16,515 nucleotides of DNA. Origin: Oscillospiraceae bacterium. Lineage in GTDB: Bacteria; Bacillota; Clostridia; Oscillospirales; Oscillospiraceae. Positions within the stretch are counted from its first letter, which is position 1. The number at the start of each line of letters is the position of its first letter. The position numbers and the translations under genes are program-made. The notes beneath the pieces were generated by a model. It was not told the origin of the DNA. It did no database searches and saw nothing but the letters and a program-made list of their open reading frames with translations. Of the stretch, positions 1-7,847 are shown in pieces. The stretch is taken from the NCBI GenBank assembly GCA_021205585.1, contig JAJPXI010000162.1:1-16515 (forward strand). The letters are read 5' to 3'.

Positions 1-1
1 G

Positions 2-127
2 GCAGACCCCGCCCGCCCCGCAGGGACAGCCGGACGCAATTTCATCACCCAGCGGGCGGGAACGGACTACATGGACGCGTTCCATGAGAGCCGTGAACAG
101 CGAAAGTATGAGGTGAAAATCCTTTAA
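2..127 (+). CDS. C-terminal end of an unidentified protein (partial)
   Basis: An open frame enters from the left edge and runs 41 codons to a TAA at 125-127, ending in ...EQRKYEVKIL. The other two forward frames either close early or give a poor composition, so this is the most likely tail of an upstream gene. I do not recognise the family from so short a piece. The next gene's ribosome site begins about 20 bases after the stop with no terminator hairpin between them, so the two may be cotranscribed. Confidence 0.5.
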   Translation, partial: ADPARPAGTAGRNFITQRAGTDYMDAFHESREQRKYEVKIL

Positions 128-162
128 TACTTTATATTTCACAAGAAAAGGAGTTGTGCGGT

Positions 163-822
163 ATGGACCAGATGGAAAAGAAAGGCCCGCGCGCCGAGGG
201 GAAACCCCAGGGCGGCCCCCCGGGCGGGAGACCCCCCATGGGCGGCCCGCAAGGCGGCCCTCCCGGCGGGAGGCCCCCGATGGGCGGGCTCCAAGGCGGC
301 CCTCCCGGCGGACGGCCCCCGATGGGCGGCCCGCAAGGCGGCCCTCCCGGCGGGAGGCCCCTCATGGGAGGCCCCCAGGGCGGCCCCCCTATGATGGGCG
401 GCCCCCAGTACCCCCAGATGATGGGCGGCATGATGCCCATGATGCCTATGATGGTCATGATGCCCGTGATGGTCATGATGCCCGTCATGATGATGCCCCC
501 GATGATGTGCGCGCCCCAGGGCGGGCCTCAGATGGGTGGCCCTCAGGGCGGCCCTCCGGGCGGCAGACCCCAGGGTGGCCCCCCGATGATGGGTGGGCCC
601 CAGGGCGGCCCTCCGATGGGCGGACGTCCCCCGATGGGCGGCCCTCAGGGCGGCAGGCCCCAGGGCGGCCCTCCCCCGTGGGCAGGAGGCCAGGGCGGCC
701 CCCCTATGAAGGGCGGCAGGCCCCCGATGGATGCGCCCCGGGAGAAGCCGGAGGAAAAGCCGGGGTGCGGCTGCGAGACGGGGGAGACCCCGGACGAGTC
801 TGCCCCAAAGGACGAGACCTGA
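163..822 (+). CDS. Gly/Pro/Met-rich repeat protein, function unknown
   Basis: A 219-residue low-complexity protein. The start is the ATG at 163, nine bases after AAAGGAG (147-153); an in-frame TTG at 154 abuts that site and cannot be the start. After a short charged head (MDQMEKKGPR) come about four tandem copies of a 14-residue unit of the type GGPQGGPPGGRPPM (roughly residues 18-75). Next is a methionine block rich in MM and MP pairs and containing one Cys (about 85-117), then a second, less regular GGPQGGPP region. The tail is acidic and charged, with a GCGC motif (about 200-203). No signal peptide or membrane segment is seen. Methionine- and cysteine-rich low-complexity proteins sometimes bind copper or sit in spore coats; either role here is only a guess. 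Other frames are also open because of the repeats, but only this one has a proper start site. Confidence 0.7.
   Translation: MDQMEKKGPRAEGKPQGGPPGGRPPMGGPQGGPPGGRPPMGGLQGGPPGGRPPMGGPQGGPPGGRPLMGGPQGGPPMMGGPQYPQMMGGMMPMMPMMVMMPVMVMMPVMMMPPMMCAPQGGPQMGGPQGGPPGGRPQGGPPMMGGPQGGPPMGGRPPMGGPQGGRPQGGPPPWAGGQGGPPMKGGRPPMDAPREKPEEKPGCGCETGETPDESAPKDET
220..735 (+). repeat. Tandem 42-bp repeats inside the Gly/Pro/Met gene
   Basis: The DNA repeats in 42-base steps corresponding to the 14-residue protein unit; each unit carries GGCGGCCC-CA-GGCGGCCCTCC-like blocks and ends in ATG. Units are nearly identical around 235-370, are interrupted by the ATG-rich methionine segment (about 405-510), and return in degenerate form to about 735. 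Such arrays change copy number by slippage or recombination, so length variation between strains is expected. Confidence 0.75.
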
Positions 823-925
823 GATACTTTATCTGCCCCTGTCATTTCCCCCTGTGCCCGGAGTACAACTGAATCAAAATTCCGTCGCCTGCCTTTCTAA
901 AACCCCTGTGGGGCCATGAAGGGCG

Positions 926-1040
926 GGCCGCGGCGGACAGGCTGTCCGCCGCCGGGGCGCAACGCAAGGCCGGAAACGGTAGCGCCTTCCACGCTTGAGA
1001 AGGAATGGGATCCGCGCACGCGCCAGAGGGCGCAGTGCGC
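926..1040 (+). other. Chain of strong RNA hairpins in the gap before the SLH gene
   Basis: If transcribed, this stretch folds into three clear hairpins. The first is a perfect 10-bp stem, 930-939 with 943-952, and a 3-base loop. The second has GGCGC 956-960 pairing GCGCC 982-986, with an inner CCG-GAAA-CGG hairpin at 970-979. The third has stems 1014-1019/1035-1040 and 1020-1024/1029-1033 around an AGAG loop, with one bulged A. A terminator follows directly at 1047. This layout resembles a structured small RNA or regulated leader rather than spacer. I could not place it in a known RNA family. Confidence 0.45.
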
Positions 1041-1046
1041 CGCAGA

Positions 1047-1079
1047 CCGGCCTTCCAGAGCGAGGGCCGGCTTCTTTTT
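1047..1079 (+). terminator. Intrinsic terminator ahead of the SLH gene
   Basis: CCGGCC (1047-1052) pairs with GGCCGG (1065-1070) and is followed by CTTCTTTTT (1071-1079), a U-rich tail as in rho-independent terminators. It lies 129 bases before the SLH start and right after a structured block. It could end the transcript of the Gly/Pro/Met gene, release a small RNA, or act as an attenuator. Confidence 0.6.
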
Positions 1080-1084
1080 GCCGC

Positions 1085-1173
1085 ATCCGATAGCGCAGGG
1101 GCGCTTCACCCCCGCAAGGGGGGCGCCGGGGAACCGGCGAACCATCATGGAATAACCGGCTGGAGCCGTTATT
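1085..1173 (+). promoter_or_regulatory. Structured leader directly upstream of the SLH gene
   Basis: GGCGC (1100-1104) pairs with GCGCC (1123-1127), enclosing CCCCC-GCAA-GGGGG (1109-1122), a GNRA-type loop. A competing hairpin GCCGG-GGAA-CCGGC (1125-1138) uses part of the same strand, so two alternative folds exist. A last hairpin, AATAAC/GTTATT with GGCT/AGCC inside, spans 1151-1173, twenty bases before the ribosome site. Mutually exclusive folds are what a riboswitch or attenuator would show, but no known riboswitch core could be aligned. Confidence 0.4.
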
Positions 1174-1207
1174 CAAAAATACACACTCTTAAGAAGGAGA
1201 ATGTACT

Positions 1208-3928
1208 ATGCGGAAACTCAAACGTACCTTGAGCGTTTTCCTGGTTCTGTGTATGGTGCTGAGTATGGTTGCCACAACCAGCTTTGCCGCCACGGACTAT
1301 GAAATCACGCTCCCCGAAGAAGCCATGGACACCGAGGACAGCACCGTGCTGACCACGCTGGCCCAGCGGGCTTCTTCCGAGATTCCCCTGATTTTCGGCC
1401 TGAACGTCATTGGCGGCAATATGTTCAGCGGCCTGCAGGACGTGGGCGGCACCTCGGTCAACGAAAACCCCGACCCCTATGTCTGGAACTATAACTACCT
1501 GCGCAATGTGATGGGTCTGGACGACGGGGGCGGCGTGATGAGCAGTCTGACTGCCGCGCAGCTGGCCGCCCAGGAGTATCTGCCTGAGGGAACCTACTAT
1601 GTGCCCCTGAGCAACTACCTGACCAACTCCAACGGCCTGTACTCCTCCGGCGGCGCCAACCAGAGCTACGGCGTGGCCTATGATGAGCTGGGCGGCGTGG
1701 GTTACGCCGTGGGCTACCGCACCGACGTGATCATCGGTTTCAACTCCAACATCGTGGATCAGATTCAGCTGGTCAACAGCTGGACTGAGGACGACGAGTA
1801 CTATCAGGAGGGCGACGAGGACTACAGCCCCCTGATTATCGACGTGCAGACCGGCTCCGTCACCTCCCGCCTGTACGCCTGGACCGAGATGGGCCAGGCC
1901 ATCAGCGCCTACCTGGACAAGCACAAGGATTTGACCACCCGGTATGACGACCCCTACGCCATCGCCGTGGACGTGGTGGAGTTCTCCGCCGGCATCCCCT
2001 ACTACATCGCCTCCCTGATCGCCGACGGCACCATCGAGAAGAAGACGGCCGCCTATGTGCAGTCCATCTCCGATAGCGTGCTGACCTGTGTGAATCCCGG
2101 TGACGTGGGCAACGTGGGCGCGGACGTGTACGCCGAGGTGAACAACTTCAACTTCCTGGAGGGCAGTTTCACTGTGTCCCAGCTGATGAAGAACGGGGTT
2201 GACCTGATCATTCTTGGCTCCAACGGCTACAGCTACAACGGCAGCACCTCCACCAGCGGCGCCAGCGGCTCCACGCAGGGCGGCACCAGCGACACCGGGA
2301 AGGCCGATGTTTTGACCGAGCTGGCTGACCTGGGCTACTCCGCCGACGAGGTGCCTCTGATCATGGACTCCAACACCATCTCCGTTCAAATCGGCACCAA
2401 TGGCTACAACTTCTCCCCCATCACCCCCATGTTCGTCCCCTATGTCCAGGTGTACGCCTACATGGAGGAGCTGGAGGAAGTCACCGACGGGCTGATTAAC
2501 CCCGCCGCCATGGTGGAGTTCATGTTCAATGAGCTGTGCCATGTGAGCGACGACGCCTCCCGCGACGTGGCCCTGTACTACATCGGCACCAACTGGGATG
2601 CCGTGGACGACGAGTATGACACCGTGCCCGACATCGAGAACTATGTCTACGACGAGGACGCCATCATCGGGGCCATCAACGTGGGCATCCAGTACGCCCT
2701 GTCCGGCGAGGCCGAGGAGAACGGCAACACCCTGCTGGCCGCCTACCGCACCAGCGAGAATGCCTATGTCATCCTGACCCAGTATCTGGAGACTTCGATG
2801 GATCTGACCAACTATGCTGAGAGCGATTATATTGAACTGGTGGATACCGGCGACGCCCTGGGCGGCGGCGAGAATGTCAGCTACTACCTGAACACCACCG
2901 CTCTGTACAACGCCGCTACCACCGATACCGGCAGCGACATGAGTACCAACGAGAGCGGCAGCACCTCCCAGTTTGAGGACGTGGACACCAGCTTTGCCCA
3001 GATTATCACCTACTACAACAGCGGCGAGTACGGCTACGGGGACGACCTGCAGGCCACCCTGCAGAACTACCTGAGCCGCATGGTGGAGCACGTCTGGGAT
3101 CCCTACGAGCTGCTGAGCGTAGCAGACACCTATGGGTATGACCCCTGCCTTGACGGCCACACCTACAAGGGCGTCATCGTGGCCCCCACCCGGGTCACCC
3201 AGGGTTATACCACCTACACCTGCACCGTCTGCGGCGACACCTACACTGGTAATTATGTCGACAAGCTGACCGTGGACAGCGAAGGCAACGATCTGGTCGT
3301 GTTCACCGACGTGGCCTCTGAGACCACCGGGAACGGCTGGTACTATGAGGCGGTCTACTGGGCCTACGACCTGGGAATTACCTATGGCACCAGCACCAGC
3401 ACCGCGGTGTTCAGCCCCAACGACGACTGCACCCGGGAGCAGTTCGCCACCTTCGTCTACCGCCTGGCCAAGGCCTACAGTTACGACATGACCCTGGACA
3501 GCACGGCCAACCCCTTCAGCGACCTGAGCGAGAGCAGTTACGCCTATGCCGCCATCCTGTGGTGCTACCAGGAGGGCATCCTCGTGGGTACCACCGCGCC
3601 CACTGTGGGCAGCGACGGCACTGTGACCAAACAGGGCGTGTTCGGCTACGGGCAGGACATCCAGCGCCAGGACGCGATCCTCATGCTGTACAACTGGCTT
3701 GGCGGCAGTGAGGAGGTTGACATTGACAACCCCTTCAGCGACCTGAGCACGAGCAACTACGCCTATGACGCCGTGTTGTGGGCTTGCAGCGTCGACGTGA
3801 CCGCAGGGACCGTTGCGCCCACCGATGATACCAGCGCCGACGGTACCCTGAACGGGAGGGGTACCTGCGATCGTTCCCAGATGGTCGCCTTCCTGTACCG
3901 CTGCGCCGTAACGGCAGGTTTGCTTTAA
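1208..3928 (+). CDS. Secreted SLH-domain surface protein, possible ligand capture
   Basis: A 906-residue exported protein. The ATG follows AAGGAG (1194-1199) by eight bases. Residues 1-28 are a signal peptide (basic MRKLKR, hydrophobic core, cleavage near SFAA). The body (about 30-650) is rich in Tyr, Asp, Ser and Gly. It contains stretches such as NGVDLIILGSNGY (about 329) and a following VPLIMDSN, which read like the beta-strand edges of a binding protein, but I cannot assign the fold with confidence. Around 655-685 is a small module with a TCTVCG motif, common near the C-terminus of gut Firmicutes surface proteins. Three S-layer homology modules follow, near 698, 768 and 841, with FTDV or NPFSDL openings and a FxYR-type ending in the first and last. 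SLH modules hold proteins to pyruvylated wall polymers, so it sits outside the wall. The next gene is a binding lipoprotein of a FecCD-type importer, which suggests that this protein captures a ligand for that importer; this is inference. Confidence 0.85.
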   Translation: MRKLKRTLSVFLVLCMVLSMVATTSFAATDYEITLPEEAMDTEDSTVLTTLAQRASSEIPLIFGLNVIGGNMFSGLQDVGGTSVNENPDPYVWNYNYLRNVMGLDDGGGVMSSLTAAQLAAQEYLPEGTYYVPLSNYLTNSNGLYSSGGANQSYGVAYDELGGVGYAVGYRTDVIIGFNSNIVDQIQLVNSWTEDDEYYQEGDEDYSPLIIDVQTGSVTSRLYAWTEMGQAISAYLDKHKDLTTRYDDPYAIAVDVVEFSAGIPYYIASLIADGTIEKKTAAYVQSISDSVLTCVNPGDVGNVGADVYAEVNNFNFLEGSFTVSQLMKNGVDLIILGSNGYSYNGSTSTSGASGSTQGGTSDTGKADVLTELADLGYSADEVPLIMDSNTISVQIGTNGYNFSPITPMFVPYVQVYAYMEELEEVTDGLINPAAMVEFMFNELCHVSDDASRDVALYYIGTNWDAVDDEYDTVPDIENYVYDEDAIIGAINVGIQYALSGEAEENGNTLLAAYRTSENAYVILTQYLETSMDLTNYAESDYIELVDTGDALGGGENVSYYLNTTALYNAATTDTGSDMSTNESGSTSQFEDVDTSFAQIITYYNSGEYGYGDDLQATLQNYLSRMVEHVWDPYELLSVADTYGYDPCLDGHTYKGVIVAPTRVTQGYTTYTCTVCGDTYTGNYVDKLTVDSEGNDLVVFTDVASETTGNGWYYEAVYWAYDLGITYGTSTSTAVFSPNDDCTREQFATFVYRLAKAYSYDMTLDSTANPFSDLSESSYAYAAILWCYQEGILVGTTAPTVGSDGTVTKQGVFGYGQDIQRQDAILMLYNWLGGSEEVDIDNPFSDLSTSNYAYDAVLWACSVDVTAGTVAPTDDTSADGTLNGRGTCDRSQMVAFLYRCAVTAGLL

Positions 3929-3983
3929 CCCCCCAGAGGTACCGTTCAAAAGCTGATAAAAAGTTTCGGCTTGCGAATCTGAT

Positions 3984-4031
3984 CCCGGAGCCGGGCTTCC
4001 GCCCGGCTCCGGGGGAGAAAAAAGAGTTTTT
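3984..4031 (+). terminator. Probable terminator after the SLH gene
   Basis: A perfect 13-bp hairpin, CCCGGAGCCGGGC (3984-3996) with its complement at 4001-4013 and a TTCC loop. It is followed by an A-rich stretch and then TTTTT at 4027-4031. The U-run is about 13 bases from the stem, so it is not a textbook terminator, but it lies 56 bases after the SLH stop with no other explanation. Confidence 0.5.
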
Positions 4032-4046
4032 CTTCCTTCCTTCTTT

Positions 4047-4101
4047 CCGCAGCCCCCGCAGGCATTTTGCCGCCTGCGGGGGCTGCGGGGAAATCGTTTT
4101 T
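4047..4101. terminator. Second very strong hairpin in the same gap
   Basis: A perfect 17-bp stem (4047-4063 with 4072-4088) and an 8-base loop, with TTTTT at 4097-4101 eight bases past the stem. It may back up the preceding terminator or be part of a repeat element. The rest of the gap to 4245 shows no gene and no clear promoter. Confidence 0.4.
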
Positions 4102-4245
4102 GGCTTTGGGAGAAAGGGCCCTGTGAAACCAGGACTCTGTCTCATGAAGCCAAGGGAACAAAAAAGAGTGTGAAAGCTGTTTTCCGCAAAGTGCAGCCAT
4201 GCGGCGGGTGTCGGCTGGGTAGGAACGAATGTTTTCAGCTTTTCC

Positions 4246-4275
4246 GTAGGGGCGCACACACAGGTGCGCCCCTAC
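4246..4275. repeat. Palindromic intergenic repeat, copy 1
   Basis: GTAGGGGCGCAC (4246-4257) and its perfect complement (4264-4275) around ACACAG, followed by AAAGGAAATG. Two related copies lie at 7513-7540 and 7639-7667, and the short trailer AAGGAAATG also follows the copy at 7513. It sits 90 bases before the lipoprotein start. Confidence 0.8.
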
Positions 4276-4365
4276 AAAGGAAATGACGGGTTGCATCCAC
4301 CCAACCGGCGATGCAGCTGGGGCAGAAGGATAAACGTAATGAAAGAATTTCGCGGAGGTGTCCTC

Positions 4366-6219
4366 ATGAAAACGGCAAAACGGCTGACCGCCCTGCTTTT
4401 GTGCCTGGCGCTGTGCGTTTCCATCAGCGGCTGCCGGTACAGCGACGTGCTGGAGCAGATTATCTACAACCTTTATAAAAATGCCGACATCGACCCGGAT
4501 CAGAATTTTCACCCCGAGGACAACCAGGAGGACAACGAGGAGGAGAGCGACGACCTGGTGCCCCTGGAAGCGGAAGAGGAGGCCGAGCGCCAGCGGGACG
4601 AGACGGAGGAGCTGTCCACCGGAGAGGAGGCCAATTCCGACTCCGGCACACAGCTGACCTATAATGAAAACAGCGATGTGGAGCAGTCCGCCACAGTTGG
4701 AACCACCGCCGTAGAGGAGGAGCCGGACGAGGACGGGGAAGAGGAAGAAGAGGAGGAGCAGACCGTCCCCGTCGCCGCCGATGAGAGCGAGGAGGAAGAA
4801 GAGGAAGAGCCGGAGGAGGAAGAGCAGCAGGGCGCCACCGTGGACAAAACCGACGAGAGCGACGGCGGCGAGGGCAGCTCCGGCACCGGCACCCAGGGTT
4901 CCAGCTACGAAGCCGACAGCAGCGCGGACACCAGCAAGCGGGTAGTGGACGAGTATGGCGTGACGGTGGAGGTGGAAGCGGCCTCCTCCATCGCCGCCGT
5001 GGGCAGCGTAGCCATCATGGTTATGATGCTGGGAGGCGAGGATGCCCTGTGCGCCACCAACAGCGACCTGGTGAACAACAGCCTGGCCGCCCAGGTGTTC
5101 CCCTCCCTGTCCTCCGTGCCCGCCCTGTGGTCGGGCAGCGGAATCCAGGCCCTGTCGGACAGCGAATTTGAGCAGCTTCTGGCCCTGCACCCCGACGCGG
5201 TGGTAGAGACCACCGGCGATACCACTGTTACCGATGAGCAGGTGAATCAGCTTGCGGAAAATGGAATCCAATATGTCACGCTGCCCCGGCCCACCAGCCT
5301 GGACAACCTCCAGACCATTATGACCACCCTGGCTGAAATGATGGAAGAGAATTACGAGGGGACCGAAGAAATCGCCGAGGCGTATATTTCCTGGTCGGAC
5401 AGCCTGTATTCCGACGTGTCGGGCAAGGCCAACACCCTGCTGGACAGCCTGAATGAGAGCGACGAGGACGAGGACGACGAGAGCGCGGTCCAGTCCACCT
5501 CCTCCACCGTGGGCATCTACACCCTGTACATCGATGGCTGGGACTCCAGCGCTTACTATGAACTTTCCAGCAACAGCTATGTGGCCCTGTCCGGCACCGG
5601 CTGCGCCTACATCGGCAACCGGGCCACCAACACCTGCCGCACCGTCACCAGCTTTTTAAGTTACGCCGGCGTGACCAACGCCGCATCCTCCTATGGCGTG
5701 ACGGCCAAGACCCAGTATTTTACCCCCCTGATTTCCCAGTACTGCGCTTGGACCATCACCGGCTCGGCGGCCAACGGCTATTATCCCGAGGGCCAGCAGC
5801 TGCTGATGGTGGGTCCAGGTCTGGGTAACGAGGGATTTACCACCCTGATTGCCGGGGACAACGAGACCAAAACCGCCATCGAAAAAGACCGAGACTCCGG
5901 CACGGGCCTGTGGTCTGTCTACGGTGAAATTAAAAACGCCGACGGCACCTTCAGATCCGACGGTTTCCGGGACAGCGCGGGCAACATCGTCGCCACCCAA
6001 ATTTCCGGGGACTACGAGGTGGTGGTCAACCCCTGCGGCGTGACCAACTGGGCCACCGGCAGCGCTGAGAGCATTCTGGAGAGCGCCTGGGCCGCCTGGC
6101 GGCTGTCCGGCGTGCTGACCGAGAGCGAGGTTCGGGACTATATCTCCGACTTCTATGAGACCTTTTATGACTACACCCTGACCAGCGCCCAGATTGACGC
6201 CATTCTGGAGGGCGAATGA
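4366..6219 (+). CDS. Substrate-binding lipoprotein of a FecCD-type ABC importer
   Basis: A 617-residue lipoprotein. The ATG at 4366 is chosen because GGAGGTG (4354-4360) precedes it and a lipoprotein signal follows at once: hydrophobic core, then ISGC with Cys23 as the lipid-modified residue. An upstream in-frame ATG at 4264 would bury this signal and lies inside a repeat. Residues about 44-190 form an extremely Glu/Asp-rich, disordered linker. The rest resembles class III binding proteins (BtuF/FhuD type): an opening strand near 208 (SSIAAVGS), a turn at MLGGEDALCATN, then a segment ending LLALHPDAVVETTG, which matches the usual 'leLKPDLVi' step, and QLAENGIQYVTL. A second acidic patch (about 364-374) interrupts the domain. 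Family members bind iron-siderophore, heme, cobalamin or metal; the ligand here cannot be read from sequence. The stop overlaps the next start. Confidence 0.82.
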   Translation: MKTAKRLTALLLCLALCVSISGCRYSDVLEQIIYNLYKNADIDPDQNFHPEDNQEDNEEESDDLVPLEAEEEAERQRDETEELSTGEEANSDSGTQLTYNENSDVEQSATVGTTAVEEEPDEDGEEEEEEEQTVPVAADESEEEEEEEPEEEEQQGATVDKTDESDGGEGSSGTGTQGSSYEADSSADTSKRVVDEYGVTVEVEAASSIAAVGSVAIMVMMLGGEDALCATNSDLVNNSLAAQVFPSLSSVPALWSGSGIQALSDSEFEQLLALHPDAVVETTGDTTVTDEQVNQLAENGIQYVTLPRPTSLDNLQTIMTTLAEMMEENYEGTEEIAEAYISWSDSLYSDVSGKANTLLDSLNESDEDEDDESAVQSTSSTVGIYTLYIDGWDSSAYYELSSNSYVALSGTGCAYIGNRATNTCRTVTSFLSYAGVTNAASSYGVTAKTQYFTPLISQYCAWTITGSAANGYYPEGQQLLMVGPGLGNEGFTTLIAGDNETKTAIEKDRDSGTGLWSVYGEIKNADGTFRSDGFRDSAGNIVATQISGDYEVVVNPCGVTNWATGSAESILESAWAAWRLSGVLTESEVRDYISDFYETFYDYTLTSAQIDAILEGE

Positions 6220-7448
6220 AAAAATTATCCGAGACCGAGCGCTACCAGCTCAACCAGCGCATCAGGCTGAACATGGACGAGAGCGACGCGCAGCTTTTTT
6301 CCAACGCGGAAAAGCGCCGCGTCCATATCGGCAAGGAGAGGCGGCGGGTCATCCTGTGCTGGGTGGCCGTGGCGGTGTTCTACATCCTGTCGGTGCTGCT
6401 GGTGTGCGACTTGATGAACAACAACTTTTCCTTCGCCTGGTGGATGAAGCATTTTCTGCGCCGGTGCAACGACGTGATCGACCTGATCGCCGGCAACCAC
6501 CTGCAAAGCGGCATCCACTTCTGGCTGACCCAGTACGCCAGCGCCCTGATCGCCGGAATGGCCCTGGGGGCCTCCGGGGCCTGCTTCCAGGCCCTGTTCC
6601 ACAACCCCATGGCCAGCCCCACCATGCTGGGCATTGAGGCCGGGGGCACATTGGGCAAGACGGTGTTCCTGCTGTTTTTCTACACCCCGATGGTGTCCGC
6701 CATGACCTTTTCTTACGACGCGTACTCCCTGGAGGTTCAGGCGATGACCATCTGGCAGCGGTATTCCCAGTACATCCTGACCTTCTTCGGCTGCATCGTG
6801 GTGGTTATCGCCATCCTGATTGTCTCCAAGGTCTCCGCCCGGGGCAAGCTCCAGACCGTCCCCCTGGTGGTGGGCGGCACCATCTTCACCACCTCGGTGG
6901 AGGCGTTTCTCAATCTGTTTATCTACTACACGGCCAACTACGGCGACACCACCGTCCTCTCAGAACTGGAGAGCCTCCAGGCCGGATCCTATACGGCCAT
7001 TACCATCCCCACCCAGCTGCTCCTGTTCGCCATCCCCGCCCTGGTTCCCCTGCCCATTATGCTGCTGCTCTCCGGGCGGCTGAACGTGATCGCCTTCGGC
7101 GAGGACGAGGCCAGGGCCATGGGCGTCAGCGTGGGCGTGGAGCGGGTGGTTCTCATCCTGCTGAGCACCATTATGACGGCGGCGGTGGTGTCCTTCTGCG
7201 GGGCCATCAGCTTTGTGGGATTGATGATTCCCCATATCGCCCGGTATTTTGTGGGCCAGGATTTGAAATACGTCCTGCCCGTGTCCACCTGCCTGGGCGG
7301 CATTTTTATGCTCCTGGCCTTCGACGTGTCCTACATGATGCGGGGCTTTGTGGACGCCGGCTCGGTGGTCAACGTGGCGGGCGGCCTGATTTTCCTGGTC
7401 TTCATGATCCGCAGCCGGATGCTGACGGGCCACGGGAGCTTTAACTGA
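6216..7448 (+). CDS. FecCD-family ABC importer permease, first subunit
   Basis: A 410-residue membrane protein starting inside the ATGA that ends the lipoprotein gene; GGAGG at 6207-6211 serves it. It has an N-terminal cytoplasmic stretch of about 45 residues, then repeated hydrophobic spans. Family marks are present: Q125...NPMASPT (130-136) for the FecCD 'NPLAxP' motif, EDEARAMG (296-303) for the cytoplasmic coupling helix that docks the ATPase, and IPHIAR (338-343). It is longer than the usual 330 or so, mainly from the N-terminal extension and a loop after the first helices. It should pair with the second permease to form the channel for the lipoprotein's cargo. Substrates of this family are siderophores, heme and cobalamin. 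Confidence 0.9.
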   Translation: MKKLSETERYQLNQRIRLNMDESDAQLFSNAEKRRVHIGKERRRVILCWVAVAVFYILSVLLVCDLMNNNFSFAWWMKHFLRRCNDVIDLIAGNHLQSGIHFWLTQYASALIAGMALGASGACFQALFHNPMASPTMLGIEAGGTLGKTVFLLFFYTPMVSAMTFSYDAYSLEVQAMTIWQRYSQYILTFFGCIVVVIAILIVSKVSARGKLQTVPLVVGGTIFTTSVEAFLNLFIYYTANYGDTTVLSELESLQAGSYTAITIPTQLLLFAIPALVPLPIMLLLSGRLNVIAFGEDEARAMGVSVGVERVVLILLSTIMTAAVVSFCGAISFVGLMIPHIARYFVGQDLKYVLPVSTCLGGIFMLLAFDVSYMMRGFVDAGSVVNVAGGLIFLVFMIRSRMLTGHGSFN

Positions 7449-7512
7449 GGGCAGGAGAGGGAAAATCAGATTTGTTCCCCCATATGGGAGCGGCGGTGAA
7501 ACTGCCGCCGTG

Positions 7513-7667
7513 GCGGGCGCACACATAGATGCGCCCCTACAAGGAAATGGGACGCCCTATTTCTATACAGCCGTCACCCGGCCAGCACAGCAGTTCCGTA
7601 TCACGCCGGATATACCGTCTCCCCGTCCAATCTTTTTCGTAGGGGCGCACCTGTGTGTGCGCCCGCA
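7513..7667. repeat. Element bounded by 28-bp inverted repeats (palindrome copies 2 and 3)
   Basis: The left arm at 7513-7540 (GCGGGCGCAC...GCGCCCCTAC) and the right arm at 7639-7667 are inverted copies of each other with about 26 of 28 bases matching, and each arm is itself a hairpin. The roughly 98 bases between them hold no gene that I can see. This looks like a small non-coding mobile or repeat element between the two permease genes. No clear target duplication was found. Confidence 0.65.
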
Positions 7668-7738
7668 GGGGAGGTAAAAGCTGAATGGGCGCTGTCCGGC
7701 CCGGACGAGGAAATTTTCGGGCGGCTTTGAAAAATCAT

Positions 7739-7824
7739 TAGGGAAGGACTGATTAAATCGGCAAGAGCGGATGGCGAAAAAGTTCCGCCAGCCGCCGCAG
7801 ACGCATTTAATCAGTGCTTCCCTA
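7739..7824. mobile_element. MITE with 18-bp terminal repeats and TA duplication
   Basis: GGGAAGGACTGATTAAAT (7741-7758) is matched in inverted form at 7805-7822 with one mismatch, and TA flanks both ends (7739-7740, 7823-7824). The 82-bp element has no coding capacity. TA duplication is typical of IS630/Tc1-mariner-type transposition, so it is probably mobilised by such a transposase elsewhere. Related ends occur at 13469-13491 and 16324-16364. It lies just 23 bases before the next gene's start. Confidence 0.8.
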
Positions 7825-7847
7825 GAAACCCACGAAAGAGGAACGCC

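Noticed and set aside
156..872. An Arg/Pro-rich frame overlapping the Gly/Pro/Met gene
   Set aside because: It comes from the same repeats read one base off and lacks a spaced ribosome site; the frame at 163 has one.
903..1173. Assigning the leader to the c-di-GMP-I or c-di-AMP (ydaO) riboswitch family
   Set aside because: Only short blocks look similar; the conserved cores and closing stems cannot be lined up by eye.
1169..3949. A 926-residue open frame antisense to the SLH gene
   Set aside because: It mirrors the GC-rich codon pattern of the SLH gene, has a Val/Gly/His-rich shadow composition and no recognisable domain; the sense frame has a signal peptide and SLH modules.
3946..5271. A 441-residue minus-strand open frame across the gap and lipoprotein gene
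   Set aside because: It runs through terminators and a palindromic repeat and is a shadow of the acidic linker; no start site or family resemblance.
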